A stretch of DNA of 27,023 nt, from NCBI GenBank assembly GCA_036660495.1, contig JAVXAN010000008.1:1-27023 (forward strand), read 5' to 3'. The translations under genes and the position numbers were made by a program. This stretch comes from JAVXAN01 sp036660495 (lineage in GTDB: Bacteria; Bacillota_I; Bacilli_A; RF39; UBA660). This document shows positions 6,508-14,321 of this stretch, one piece after another (the stretch's first letter is position 1; every line of letters begins with the position of its first letter). The notes under the pieces were generated by a model. That model was not told where the DNA came from. It was given only the letters and a program-made list of their open reading frames with translations, and ran no database searches.

Positions 6508-8270
6508 TATTGACCCACTTGCGTCGTTGTTTTTACCGGTTGCGTTGTTGTTTTTATAGTTGTAGTTGTCGTTACTACGGGCTTTTTAGTAACCACAATT
6601 TTTAAAGTGCCATTTTCATATATTTCATCCTCTGCTTTTGGATCTTGAGCAATAACAACGTTTTCCTCAGAATCTTCTACTTCTTTATAATTTACTTTTA
6701 TATTTAAATTATATTTTTCACAAAACTGAGTAGCTCTTTCAAGATTCCATCCATCAGTTACCATATCAGGATATACTGACACTATCTCAGGGATGTATAA
6801 AACCATGGTAGTGCCTGATATAACTTTTTTACCAACAACAATACTTTGTTCAATAATTTGCTGTTCCTTTCCCTTATATTGTTGGGAATCCTCAACAGAC
6901 TTTTTTTCAATAATTACTTTTAATCCTTTTAACTCAAGCTTAGCTTTTGTTTCATAAACGTTTAATCCCATATAATCTTCTATTTCATACTTATCAGCTC
7001 CGGTTGAATAATATATTGTTATTAAACTACCTTCTTTAACATACCTGTTCTTAGAAGGATCTGTTTCAATGACTAATCCATCCTTAATAGTATCACTAGC
7101 TTGTTTTTTTGAAAGAATCTTAAAACCAGATTTTTTTAGTTTTTCCTCTGCCTTTGATAGCTCCATTTCATAAACATCAGGAATTTTTACATCTTTAGCC
7201 TCAGTAAACTTTGGAATAAAAATAAACGTTAAAATAAGTAATGCTACAAAAGCCATAATAATAGATGCTATTATTACAAACTTTTTCTTGTTTTTTTTCT
7301 CATCTACTTCTTCTTCTGTTATCTGTTTTGCAACTGGCTTTTCTTCTTTTGCTTCTTTTTTTTCTTCTTTTATAACATTAACCACCTTAGTATCACTAAA
7401 ATCATTTTCAGGATATTTAAATTCTATCTTTAGAACATCTTCCTTATCTTCATCAAGACAAGTTCTAATGTCTTCTGCCATTTCTCTTACATCTTTATAC
7501 CTGTTTTTCGGATTTTTAGCTGCTGCTTTAATAATTATGTTTTCAACTGATTGTGGTATTACTGGATTATATTTTGCAACACTGGGAAGAGGCTCTCTCA
7601 TATGCTTTAATGCTATTTCAACAGCACTATCTCCCTTAAAAGGCATCTTACCAGTTAACATTTCAAACATAAGAATTCCTAACGAATAAATATCACTCTT
7701 TATAGTTGAACCCTTACCACTTGCTTGCTCTGGAGGCAAATAATGAACTGATCCCATTACCGAATTAGTTTGCGTAAGTTCAGCACTATTTAATGCCATA
7801 GCAATACCAAAATCAGTTATTTTTACTAAGCCACTTTCTTTTATCATAATATTTTGAGGCTTAATATCCCTGTGAATAATGTATGAATCATGAGCAACAG
7901 CTAAAGCATCCAATAACTGAAGCATAATATCCATTACTTCTGGAATTGATAAAACTCCCCTTTTTTTAATTAATTGTTTTAAAGTTTTTCCTTCAATATA
8001 TTCCATAACAATGTAAAAATTACCATCATCTTCACCAACATCATGCATTTCAACAATATTAGGATGGTTTAAACTGCTGGCTGATAAAGCTTCTCTTTGA
8101 AACCTTCTAACAAACTTCTCATCTCCAGATAAATCTCCTCTTAAAACTTTAACTGCTACTTTTCGATCTAAAATAGTATCCTGTGCTAAATAAACATTAG
8201 CCATTCCACCTTCGCCAATTAGTTTTAAAATTTCATAGCGATCATTTATTTTTTGCCCCTTTGCAATCAT
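6507..8270 (-). CDS. prkC: Membrane Ser/Thr protein kinase with PASTA domains (PrkC/PknB type)
   Basis: The kinase domain covers about residues 12-270: glycine loop GEGGMANVY (19-27), Lys41 in VAVK, catalytic HRDIKPQN (133-140), DFG (153-155) and PPE (179-181). A lysine/glutamate-rich juxtamembrane region follows, then one membrane helix (about 331-353). Outside the cell there are three PASTA-type repeats (about 360-565), which in this family bind muropeptides or lipid II. The chain ends with a threonine-rich tail (TTTTTIKTTTQ and similar). In Bacilli these kinases sense wall state, tune wall synthesis and can trigger spore germination. The gene start overlaps the phosphatase stop by four bases (ATGA), and its stop overlaps the rsgA start. 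Length (587) is normal for a kinase with three PASTA units. Confidence 0.95.
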   Translation of the reverse strand: MIAKGQKINDRYEILKLIGEGGMANVYLAQDTILDRKVAVKVLRGDLSGDEKFVRRFQREALSASSLNHPNIVEMHDVGEDDGNFYIVMEYIEGKTLKQLIKKRGVLSIPEVMDIMLQLLDALAVAHDSYIIHRDIKPQNIMIKESGLVKITDFGIAMALNSAELTQTNSVMGSVHYLPPEQASGKGSTIKSDIYSLGILMFEMLTGKMPFKGDSAVEIALKHMREPLPSVAKYNPVIPQSVENIIIKAAAKNPKNRYKDVREMAEDIRTCLDEDKEDVLKIEFKYPENDFSDTKVVNVIKEEKKEAKEEKPVAKQITEEEVDEKKNKKKFVIIASIIMAFVALLILTFIFIPKFTEAKDVKIPDVYEMELSKAEEKLKKSGFKILSKKQASDTIKDGLVIETDPSKNRYVKEGSLITIYYSTGADKYEIEDYMGLNVYETKAKLELKGLKVIIEKKSVEDSQQYKGKEQQIIEQSIVVGKKVISGTTMVLYIPEIVSVYPDMVTDGWNLERATQFCEKYNLNIKVNYKEVEDSEENVVIAQDPKAEDEIYENGTLKIVVTKKPVVTTTTTIKTTTQPVKTTTQVGQ

Positions 8271-9010
8271 TTTACTTCACCACTTCCTCTTTCTAAATAT
8301 GCGATGGTAATGTTATCAGTTCCACCTCTTAGGTTACTTTTTCTAATTAATTTAACGATTCTTTCTTCAACACTATAATCACTATTTAAAACTTTTTCAA
8401 TTTGTTCAACTGTAAGCATATTAGTTAAACCATCACTGCAAAGTAAAATAGCATCACTTTCCATATCCACATCAAATATGTCAATATCAATTGGGTTATT
8501 TGCTCCTAAAGCCCTCATTAAAACGTTTTTTCTTGGATGATTAAGTGCTTCTTCTGCAGTTAATTCACCAGTTTCAACTAGTAAATTAACTAAAGTATGA
8601 TCCTTAGTAACTTTATATATATGTTCTTTTTTCATAACAAAGCCAGAAGAATCACCAACATTCCCAAACAATATATAATCATTAGTAATAATAGCTAGAA
8701 CAAGGGTTGTGCCCATTCCCTTGCTTTCTTCAAACTCATCAGTATATTTAAATATATGATTATTTATTTCTGAAACGTTACTTCGGATCCAATTAACTGC
8801 AGCTTGCTTATCTCCTGCGGTTTCTAACGCTTTAAACTTTTCTGATAATCCATTTACAACCATAGAAGAAGCTATTTCTCCAGCTTTATGTCCCCCCATT
8901 CCATCTGCAACAATCATTAAATACTCACCATTTAAATTCTTAGTTATCATAACCGAATCTTCGTTATGATTTCTAACTTTACCAGTGTCTGTTATGTAAT
9001 ATGCTTCCAT
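8267..9010 (-). CDS. prpC: PP2C-type (PPM) protein phosphatase, PrpC/Stp type
   Basis: This 247-residue cytoplasmic phosphatase removes phosphate from Ser/Thr residues put there by the neighbouring kinase. PPM motifs are in order: RNHNEDS (13-19), VADGMGGH (34-41, metal-binding Asp and Gly), GMGTT (98-102), GDS (119-121), DHTLVN (137-142), HPRKNVLMRALG (158-169), CSDGLTN (191-197) and GGTDNIT (229-235, last metal Asp). The usual GDSR motif reads GDSS here. I start it at the ATG at 9010: a GGGAGGT site lies just upstream, and the protein then opens MEAYYITDTGKVR like B. subtilis PrpC. The longer open frame would overlap rlmN by 32 bases. It sits between rlmN and prkC, the usual order. Confidence 0.95.
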   Translation of the reverse strand: MEAYYITDTGKVRNHNEDSVMITKNLNGEYLMIVADGMGGHKAGEIASSMVVNGLSEKFKALETAGDKQAAVNWIRSNVSEINNHIFKYTDEFEESKGMGTTLVLAIITNDYILFGNVGDSSGFVMKKEHIYKVTKDHTLVNLLVETGELTAEEALNHPRKNVLMRALGANNPIDIDIFDVDMESDAILLCSDGLTNMLTVEQIEKVLNSDYSVEERIVKLIRKSNLRGGTDNITIAYLERGSGEVK

Positions 9011-9011
9011 G

Positions 9012-10034
9012 TTACCTCCCACTTTCACTTCTAAGTTGCCCACAGGCTGCTGAAACTTTAGAACCGAATTCTCTTCTTATTGTTACGTTGATATTATTCC
9101 TTTTTAATATATCATAAAATCTTGTAATTGTCACGTTATCACTTTTTTTATAAACAATATTACTTGTCTCATTATAAGGGATTAAATTAACATAACAATT
9201 AATGCCTTTTAATAATTTTGATAATTCTAAAGCATGTTTTTCTTTATCATTAACATCCTTTAATAATATATATTCAAAAGTAACCCTACGATTAGTTATT
9301 TTAATGTATTCTTTTACCACCGATAAAATTTCTGATATTTTATATATCTTATTAATCTTCATTATTTGATTTCTAATTTGATCATTTGATGCATGCAAAC
9401 TTATTGCTAAGTTAACGCCAATGTTCTCTTTAGTAAATTCTTTTATTTTAGGAACAATCCCACAAGTTGATACCGTAATATGTCTTGATCCAACATTAAT
9501 CCCTTTTGGATTATTTATTATCTTAATAAACTTCATAAAATTATCGTAATTATCAAATGGCTCACCAATTCCCATTAATACCACACTACTAATTCTAGAG
9601 TCTATATTTTCTTCTACTGCTATAACTTGTAAAACCAGTTCAAAAGCCTTTAAATTTCTAACTTTTTTTAGCCTTCCACTTTCACAAAATGAACAGCCCA
9701 TGTTACAACCAACTTGAGTTGATATGCATAGACTATTTCCATAATTATGTTTCATGAGAACCGCTTCAATTTTATTACCATCATAAAGTTCAAAAAGATA
9801 TTTTCTAACATCAACATCTTCCTGAACAACAAGAAGTTTCAACCTATCAATTGTAAAATTATTATTCAAATAAGTAATTAATTCCTTTTTTAAATTTGTC
9901 ATTTTATTAAAGGAGTTAACTCTCTTTATGTAAAGCCAATCAAAAACCTGACTAGCTCTAAACTTTGTTTCACCAATCATTTCAAAATAATCTTGCAACT
10001 CTTTAAGCGTAAAATTATATATATTATCCATCAT
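9012..10034 (-). CDS. rlmN: Dual-specificity RNA methyltransferase RlmN
   Basis: RlmN is a radical SAM enzyme that methylates C2 of A2503 in 23S rRNA and of A37 in some tRNAs. The 340-residue chain has the CxxxCxxC iron-sulfur motif CNMGCSFC (110-117), the GEPF motif (GIGEPFDNYDN), the ISLHAS stretch and the C-terminal SAACGQL, whose Cys331 is the expected methyl-carrying cysteine. Two adjacent ATG codons open the frame; AGGAG at 10042-10038 is three bases from the first and six from the second (10031), so the second may be the real start, making 339 residues. It is the first gene of the rlmN-prpC-prkC-rsgA-rpe operon. Bacillus neighbours fmt and rsmB usually precede rlmN; here fmt is next but rsmB is absent. 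Confidence 0.95.
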   Translation of the reverse strand: MMDNIYNFTLKELQDYFEMIGETKFRASQVFDWLYIKRVNSFNKMTNLKKELITYLNNNFTIDRLKLLVVQEDVDVRKYLFELYDGNKIEAVLMKHNYGNSLCISTQVGCNMGCSFCESGRLKKVRNLKAFELVLQVIAVEENIDSRISSVVLMGIGEPFDNYDNFMKFIKIINNPKGINVGSRHITVSTCGIVPKIKEFTKENIGVNLAISLHASNDQIRNQIMKINKIYKISEILSVVKEYIKITNRRVTFEYILLKDVNDKEKHALELSKLLKGINCYVNLIPYNETSNIVYKKSDNVTITRFYDILKRNNINVTIRREFGSKVSAACGQLRSESGR

Positions 10035-10052
10035 TAACTCCTAACTTCTTTA

Positions 10053-10081
10053 ATTATAGCAAAAAGAAAGATAAAGGTTAA
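10053..10081 (-). promoter_or_regulatory. Promoter of the rlmN operon, overlapping the fmt terminator
   Basis: TATAAT (10058-10053) has TTAACC (10081-10076) 17 bases upstream. The -35 lies in the loop region of the preceding terminator hairpin. The predicted leader is only about 12 bases and just holds AGGAG. Confidence 0.6.
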
Positions 10082-10092
10082 GCTTTATCTTT
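10061..10092 (-). terminator. Terminator of the cdsA-rseP-fmt operon
   Basis: A 10-bp perfect stem (aaagataaag, 10067-10076; ctttatcttt, 10083-10092) with a 6-base loop is followed on the minus strand by CTTTTT. It stands 85 bases beyond the fmt stop; the stretch between holds a weak inverted repeat (tacaac/gttgta, 10132-10148) and no gene that I can see. Confidence 0.75.
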
Positions 10093-10177
10093 ACTTGTAG
10101 AATTATATTTTTTTCATTCTTTACACATTTGTACAACCACTTGTTGTATATATTATTTTAAATAATAATGACTCATC

Positions 10178-11122
10178 TTATATAAATTTTTTTCCAATTA
10201 AATCTTTTGCTTTTATTCCATTTATATAATCTTTAACAGCCGTTTTTTTCTTACCTGGAATTTGTAGTTCTGTAATTATAATCGTACCATCACCAGTTGT
10301 TACTACTATTCCATCTTTTGATATATCAACAATTGTACCTGGCTTATCTTCAAACTTTTTATCACCTATTTTAGATAACCATATTTTAACATTTTCCCCA
10401 TTAAGCAAAGCATATGCTCCAGGGAAGTTGTTTAGTCCTCTAATTTGATTATATATTTCTAAAGAATTTTTACTAAAATCAATATGTTCTTCTTCCCTTG
10501 TTATTGCATATGCATACGTTGCTTCCTCATTATTTTGAGCTTTCCTATTTATAACACCACTTACCATATCATCTAACGTTTTTTCTAAAAGGCTAGCACC
10601 TATTTTTGAAAGCTTATTATAAAGTAATTCAGTTGTATCAGTGTTACTAATATCAAGTTCTTGCTTTGAAATAATGTCACCAGTATCCATGTTTTTATCC
10701 ATATACATAATAGTAATACCAGTCTTATCTAAACCATTCATTATTGCTTTATGAATAGGTGCTCCACCCCTTAATTTTGGCAAAAGTGAAGCATGAACAT
10801 TTATACAACCATACTGTGGATAATTAATCATTACTTCAGGTATTATTTGTCCATATGCACATGTAATTATAATTTCTGGATTAAGCAATAATACTTTATC
10901 ATATTCTTCTTTTATTTTTACAGGTTGAATAACCCTAATATTATTTGCAATAGCAACTTCTTTTACTGGAGAAAAAGTTATGCACTGTTTTCTTCCAACT
11001 TTCTTATCAGGCTGCGTTACAACCGCAATAACTTGGTGCTTTTCAATTAACATTTCTAGAATAGGAACACAAAAATCAGGTGTCCCCATGAATATTACCT
11101 TTAATTTTTTTATAGCTTTCAC
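10178..11122 (-). CDS. fmt: Methionyl-tRNA formyltransferase
   Basis: Fmt transfers a formyl group from 10-formyl-tetrahydrofolate to initiator Met-tRNA. The 314 residues begin with a Rossmann strand KVIFMGTPDFCVPIL, followed by VTQPDKKVGRKQ, the catalytic region INVHASLLPKLRGGAPI (family: Asn, His and the later Asp), MDTGDII, and a C-terminal OB-like domain ending KDYINGIKAKDLIGKKF. Length equals that of E. coli Fmt. The start is uncertain: the first possible codon is GTG at 11122, only one base after AAGGA; a later ATG with a better-spaced site would remove the conserved KVIF strand. I keep GTG. It follows rseP by 24 bases, probably in one operon. Def, its usual neighbour, is not in the window. 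Confidence 0.93.
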   Translation of the reverse strand: MKAIKKLKVIFMGTPDFCVPILEMLIEKHQVIAVVTQPDKKVGRKQCITFSPVKEVAIANNIRVIQPVKIKEEYDKVLLLNPEIIITCAYGQIIPEVMINYPQYGCINVHASLLPKLRGGAPIHKAIMNGLDKTGITIMYMDKNMDTGDIISKQELDISNTDTTELLYNKLSKIGASLLEKTLDDMVSGVINRKAQNNEEATYAYAITREEEHIDFSKNSLEIYNQIRGLNNFPGAYALLNGENVKIWLSKIGDKKFEDKPGTIVDISKDGIVVTTGDGTIIITELQIPGKKKTAVKDYINGIKAKDLIGKKFI

Positions 11123-11146
11123 TTCCTTACCAAAATAAACCTTTAT

Positions 11147-12190
11147 CTAAAAAAGTTTTAATACGTCCTTCATCGTTATAAATAACATTAATCCAAGCAA
11201 AATAAGCATTCCAAATTGATGAATCATATTTTCGGTTTTTGGGTTAACCCTTGAACCTTTTATTTTTTCAATAAATAAGAATAATGCCCTACCTCCATCA
11301 AAAGCTGGAAAAGGAATTAAGTTAATGAAACCAACGTTAATTGAAAGGTATGCTAATAAATACATAAGACCTTCTAAACCAGCCTGACGTTGCTGCCCTA
11401 CAATAGAATATATACCAACTGGTCCTGATAAAGCATTTAATCCTAATTGTCCAGTAAACAAACTTTTAATGGTTACGATCATTGAATTATATAAAGAACC
11501 AAATTTAGAAGTTGCATATTTTAAAGAATTAAAGAGTCCGTAATTCTTCGTCATGTCTAATCCCATTCCATATGAATATGAAACCTCTTTGTTTTTATCT
11601 TCCTGCCTTACTGGTTTAATTTTAACAATTTTTTCTTTATTATCTTTTGTTAAAAGCGTTAATGTAGATTCTTTTTTCTTATTTGCTAAAGCAAATTTCA
11701 ACGTAACGTCATCCCATGTTCTAACTCTTTTACCATCAATTCTCATCAGAGTATCTCCAACTACAATTCCTGCATTAGATGCCGCTGAAGAAGGTGCTAC
11801 AACCCCGATTACTGGCTTAGTGTTTACGGAACCATAAACTAACGCCATAAAAAACAATACAACAAAACCTAAAACAAAGTTATTAAAAGCCCCAGCAATA
11901 ACTATAATTAATCTTTTAATCCAGGGCTTGTTATACATCTTCTTTTCCTTAGAAACCGAAGTATCATCATCAACTTCTTCACCAGCCATTGCAACATATC
12001 CACCAATTGGAATTAGTCTAAGACAATATTCTGTTTCATCTTTTTTACGTTTAAAAGAAAACAGTTTTGGGCCAAAACCAATTGAAAATTCATAAATATA
12101 AACACCCGATTTTTTTGCCGTTATAAAATGTCCTAATTCATGAATAAAAACAATTATACCAAGCATTAGTATAAAACATATTAAAGTCAT
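11147..12190 (-). CDS. rseP: Site-2 intramembrane zinc metalloprotease RseP/RasP
   Basis: This M50 protease cuts membrane-embedded peptides, for example anti-sigma factors or leftover signal peptides. The first membrane helix carries HELGH (residues 17-21: zinc ligands His17 and His21, catalytic Glu18). One PDZ domain covers about 125-190 (PVIGVVAPSSAASNAGIVVGD). The third zinc ligand, Asp298, is in the second active helix, LIPFPAFDGGR (291-301). A last membrane helix is at about 325-345. Length (347) is shorter than E. coli RseP, as is usual for one-PDZ Bacilli forms. The GGAGGATTTA leader gives a good ribosome site. In Bacillus the order is cdsA-dxr-rasP; here dxr is missing and rseP follows cdsA directly, nine bases apart. 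Confidence 0.95.
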   Translation of the reverse strand: MTLICFILMLGIIVFIHELGHFITAKKSGVYIYEFSIGFGPKLFSFKRKKDETEYCLRLIPIGGYVAMAGEEVDDDTSVSKEKKMYNKPWIKRLIIVIAGAFNNFVLGFVVLFFMALVYGSVNTKPVIGVVAPSSAASNAGIVVGDTLMRIDGKRVRTWDDVTLKFALANKKKESTLTLLTKDNKEKIVKIKPVRQEDKNKEVSYSYGMGLDMTKNYGLFNSLKYATSKFGSLYNSMIVTIKSLFTGQLGLNALSGPVGIYSIVGQQRQAGLEGLMYLLAYLSINVGFINLIPFPAFDGGRALFLFIEKIKGSRVNPKTENMIHQFGMLILLGLMLFITMKDVLKLF

Positions 12191-12199
12191 TAAATCCTC

Positions 12200-12973
12200 C
12201 TAAATTATTCCTGATAGTAAAATATATCCAATAATAGTGAAAATAATACTATCTAGCCTGTCTAAAATACCACCATGACCTGGCATAATATTTGAAAAAT
12301 CTTTGATATTATGATTTCTCTTAACTGCACTGAAAAATAAATCTCCTAGTTGTCCTAGGCATGATAGAAATAAAGTTATAATTAATAATCCTAAAATATT
12401 AACACTACTATCTATTCCAATATAGTAAAATGTCGCTGCTATTAAAGAACCAAATACACCACCTATAATACTACCTTCCCAGGTTTTATTTGGTGATATT
12501 TTTGGAACAAGCTTATGCTTACCAATTAAAGTACCACCCATATGAGCGTAAGTATCAGTTAACATAGTAATTAGAAACAAGTAAATAAAAACCATTAAAC
12601 TACTTTGTCTAATAATAATAAACTGGTGGAAAACCGTTCCAAGCAATAATAACATTCCAGTAAGTTTAAAAGCATCATCTGCATTATATTTAGTGTTATC
12701 GTTGCAATATAATACTAATAGCATTGGAATTAAAAGGGCAATAAAATAGTACACTTGCCTCTTATCACTCATAAATGTTAATAAAATAACTAAAGCATAA
12801 AAAGCAGCATCAACAATTATTGGTCTTTTTTTATTTTCACTTAATTTTAAAAACTCTTTCATTGCTAAAACCGATATTAAGGTTACTCCTAATTTAAACC
12901 AAATTCCACCTAACAATACTAATGGAACACAAATTATTAGTGCTACAATTGCGCTAATTACTCTTTTCTTCAT
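12200..12973 (-). CDS. cdsA: Phosphatidate cytidylyltransferase
   Basis: CdsA makes CDP-diacylglycerol from phosphatidic acid and CTP, the branch point to phosphatidylglycerol and other lipids. The 257-residue protein is almost all membrane helices. It carries the family signature in two parts: SAVKRNHNIKD (215-225) and PGHGGILDRLDS (231-242), plus SPNKTWEG (160-167), and TDTYAHMGG before it. The ATG follows an AAGGATG site with eight bases of spacing. It heads a three-gene operon (cdsA, rseP, fmt) with a well-formed promoter. The upstream gene uppS, its usual Bacillus neighbour, is not present in this window. Confidence 0.95.
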   Translation of the reverse strand: MKKRVISAIVALIICVPLVLLGGIWFKLGVTLISVLAMKEFLKLSENKKRPIIVDAAFYALVILLTFMSDKRQVYYFIALLIPMLLVLYCNDNTKYNADDAFKLTGMLLLLGTVFHQFIIIRQSSLMVFIYLFLITMLTDTYAHMGGTLIGKHKLVPKISPNKTWEGSIIGGVFGSLIAATFYYIGIDSSVNILGLLIITLFLSCLGQLGDLFFSAVKRNHNIKDFSNIMPGHGGILDRLDSIIFTIIGYILLSGII

Positions 12974-12993
12974 ATTTTCACATCCTTATGATT

Positions 12994-13022
12994 ATTATAA
13001 TACAAACCAGCATAATTAACAA
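12994..13022 (-). promoter_or_regulatory. SigA-type promoter of cdsA-rseP-fmt
   Basis: TTGTTA (13022-13017) and TATAAT (12999-12994) are separated by 17 bases on the minus strand. The start site would be near 12987, next to an AAGGATG ribosome site. The bases between 13023 and 13104 are AT-rich and show nothing else. Confidence 0.8.
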
Positions 13023-13104
13023 TAATTATAAGCACTATTTACGAATAGCTTAAAAATAAAATAATATTTAACATTTTTATAATCATTTATAACGTTTGCT
13101 TAAT

Positions 13105-13126
13105 AAAAAAGATGCTTTACAACACC
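13105..13126 (-). terminator. Terminator of rpsP-khpA
   Basis: On the minus strand GGTGTT pairs with AGCATC (two G-T pairs) around a GTAA tetraloop (13126-13111), followed by six T. It directly follows the khpA stop. Confidence 0.65.
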
Positions 13127-13129
13127 TTT

Positions 13130-13378
13130 TTAATACGAGTCAACGTTTATCATAACTCTTCTATTTCCATTAACATAAGAACTTGCTTGAACTATAGTTC
13201 TTAACGCCTTAATGTTTTTTCCCTCTTTACCAATAACAATTCCCATTTGATCTTCAGGTACCATTACCTGAATGACAACTTCATCCTCATTTTCACTAGG
13301 AAACTCTTTAACTGTAACGCTTTCTTTATCATTAACAAGTTCTTTAATAATAAATTCTGTTAATTTTACTAAATCCAT
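13130..13378 (-). CDS. khpA: KH-domain RNA-binding protein KhpA (YlqC)
   Basis: The 82-residue protein is a single KH domain with the GxxG loop in GIVIGKEGKNIKALR (46-60), the RNA-contacting element. KhpA, usually paired with KhpB/Jag, binds many transcripts and affects cell elongation and division in Gram-positive bacteria. It stands two bases after rpsP, as in Bacillus and Streptococcus, and an AAGGAAA site near the rpsP end supports the ATG at 13378. RimM, TrmD and RplS, which usually follow in this operon, are missing here; a terminator comes straight after. Confidence 0.93.
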   Translation of the reverse strand: MDLVKLTEFIIKELVNDKESVTVKEFPSENEDEVVIQVMVPEDQMGIVIGKEGKNIKALRTIVQASSYVNGNRRVMINVDSY

Positions 13379-13380
13379 AA

Positions 13381-13653
13381 TTATTTTCCTTGCTTTTCTT
13401 TAGCAAATTTTTCCATAATTCCAGCTTTAGAAAAAATATTTCTAACGGTATCAGTTGGAGTTGCGCCACTTTTTAACCACTTAATTACCAATTCTTCATT
13501 AATTTTTGTTTCAGTTGGTATAGTTAAGGGATTATAAGTACCTAGAATTTCAATAAATCTACCATCTCTTGGACTTCTTGAATCTGCTGCAACAATACGA
13601 TAAAACGGTTGCTTTTTAGCACCCATTCTTTTTAATCTCAATTTAACTGCCAT
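13381..13653 (-). CDS. rpsP: 30S ribosomal protein S16
   Basis: The 90-residue basic protein opens MAVKLRLKRMGAKKQPFYRIV and contains DSRSPRDGRFIEILGTYNP and WLKSGATPTDTVRNI, all standard bS16. It binds 16S rRNA and helps early 30S assembly. An AAGGAGGAAATT site and a near-consensus promoter precede it. It is followed by khpA. Confidence 0.97.
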   Translation of the reverse strand: MAVKLRLKRMGAKKQPFYRIVAADSRSPRDGRFIEILGTYNPLTIPTETKINEELVIKWLKSGATPTDTVRNIFSKAGIMEKFAKEKQGK

Positions 13654-13678
13654 AATTTCCTCCTTTTTTACTTCTTTA

Positions 13679-13707
13679 ATTTTAACATACTAAGCATACA
13701 CTGTCAA
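13679..13707 (-). promoter_or_regulatory. Strong SigA promoter of rpsP-khpA
   Basis: A perfect TTGACA (13707-13702), a 17-base spacer and TAAAAT (13684-13679) with an extended TG just upstream lie on the minus strand. This is the closest to consensus of any promoter in the window, as expected for a ribosomal protein gene. Confidence 0.9.
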
Positions 13708-13730
13708 CCATTATTTGGTACAATCAAATA

Positions 13731-13755
13731 AAAAGGATTCTAAAAGAAATCCTCT
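13731..13755 (-). terminator. Terminator of cotE
   Basis: An 8-bp stem (aaaggatt, 13732-13739; aatcctct, 13748-13755, one G-T pair) with an 8-base loop is followed by a short T run on the minus strand. The stop codon of cotE lies in the loop. Confidence 0.65.
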
Positions 13756-14258
13756 TTAACTTCTTTATCTATTGCTTCTTCTACTTCTTTTTCATCATCT
13801 TCAATTGTTTCCCATTGTTCTTCATCTTCTTCAACAGCAATTTTTACTTTAGTATCATTTACCACTTCAATTCCTAGTTCTTTTTCAATATCAAATTCTA
13901 TAACATCATCCTTAATTTTTACGTTATTACAACTTGGTTGTTTAAGTACTCTAACAATTATGTCACTACCTAATAAAGACGTATCACTTTTCGTTTTTAC
14001 TGTTACACTCTCTGAATATCCAATATTTTTAGTAGCAACTCCTGTCTTCTTATCATCATCATATGAGTACCATATGTTAACGTCAAAATCACCATCAATA
14101 ATTACCTTATCTCCACTTACATATCCATTAAACTCATGATTTATAACCCAACATCCCAAAATTGTATTTGCATTATTTTGTGCAAGAAGATTATAATTAT
14201 TTTTAAAATATTTTTTACCTTTTCCAATTATCGCTTTAGTAACTATCTCTTTGTACAT
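13740..14258 (-). CDS. cotE: Outer spore coat morphogenetic protein CotE
   Basis: The 172-residue protein follows B. subtilis CotE along its whole length as I remember it: MYKEIVTKAIIGKGKKY (CotE: EYREIITKAVVAKGRKF), TILGCWVINHEF (32-43; CotE: SILGGWIINHKY), GDFDVNIWYSYDDDKKT (56-72; CotE: GYYDINVWYSYADNTKT), VLKQPSC (104-110; CotE: VLQQPNC) and an acidic tail (about 143-172). CotE places the outer coat around the forespore in the mother cell and recruits other coat proteins. The start is supported by AGGAGGGG six bases upstream. It is a single-gene unit with a terminator and a sporulation-type promoter. In Bacillus cotE neighbours mutS; here it sits between rpsP and ytxH. One internal Cys36 replaces Gly. 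Confidence 0.93.
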   Translation of the reverse strand: MYKEIVTKAIIGKGKKYFKNNYNLLAQNNANTILGCWVINHEFNGYVSGDKVIIDGDFDVNIWYSYDDDKKTGVATKNIGYSESVTVKTKSDTSLLGSDIIVRVLKQPSCNNVKIKDDVIEFDIEKELGIEVVNDTKVKIAVEEDEEQWETIEDDEKEVEEAIDKEVKEDFF

Positions 14259-14277
14259 TAGAATCCCCTCCTCGTTT

Positions 14278-14305
14278 TAATCTATGCTTTTACACTAAAA
14301 AAAGT
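14278..14305 (-). promoter_or_regulatory. SigK/SigE-like promoter of cotE
   Basis: On the minus strand an AC dinucleotide (14305-14304) is followed after 17 bases by CATAGATTA (14286-14278). This fits the mother-cell SigK pattern (AC, 16-17 bases, CATANNNTA); the -10 also differs from the SigE form CATACANT by one base. No SigA-like element is seen in the gap. B. subtilis cotE is read by SigE and SigK. Confidence 0.6.
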
Positions 14306-14321
14306 GCTAAAAAAGCACTTT
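14297..14321 (-). terminator. Terminator of the ytxG-ytxH unit
   Basis: An 8-bp perfect stem (aaagtgct, 14301-14308; agcacttt, 14314-14321) with a 5-base loop is followed by four T on the minus strand. Its arm also supplies the AC of the cotE promoter. Confidence 0.8.

Noticed and set aside
7288..7689. Open frame on the plus strand opposite prkC, and similar plus-strand frames at 630, 11553, 14667, 15110, 15623, 17277, 18419, 18448, 20253, 24553 and 24656
   Set aside because: They are shadows of real minus-strand genes, rich in Ser/Phe/Leu from complementary Lys/Glu codons, and lack ribosome sites.
8267..8270. Alternative genetic code 4 (UGA as Trp), considered because the genome resembles Mollicutes
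   Set aside because: TGA ends several genes exactly at operon overlaps (phosphatase, rsgA, the 18504 gene), and Trp residues are coded by TGG.
10132..10148. Inverted repeat tacaac/gttgta between fmt and its terminator
   Set aside because: The six-bp AT-rich stem lacks a T run and has no matching partner elsewhere that I could see.
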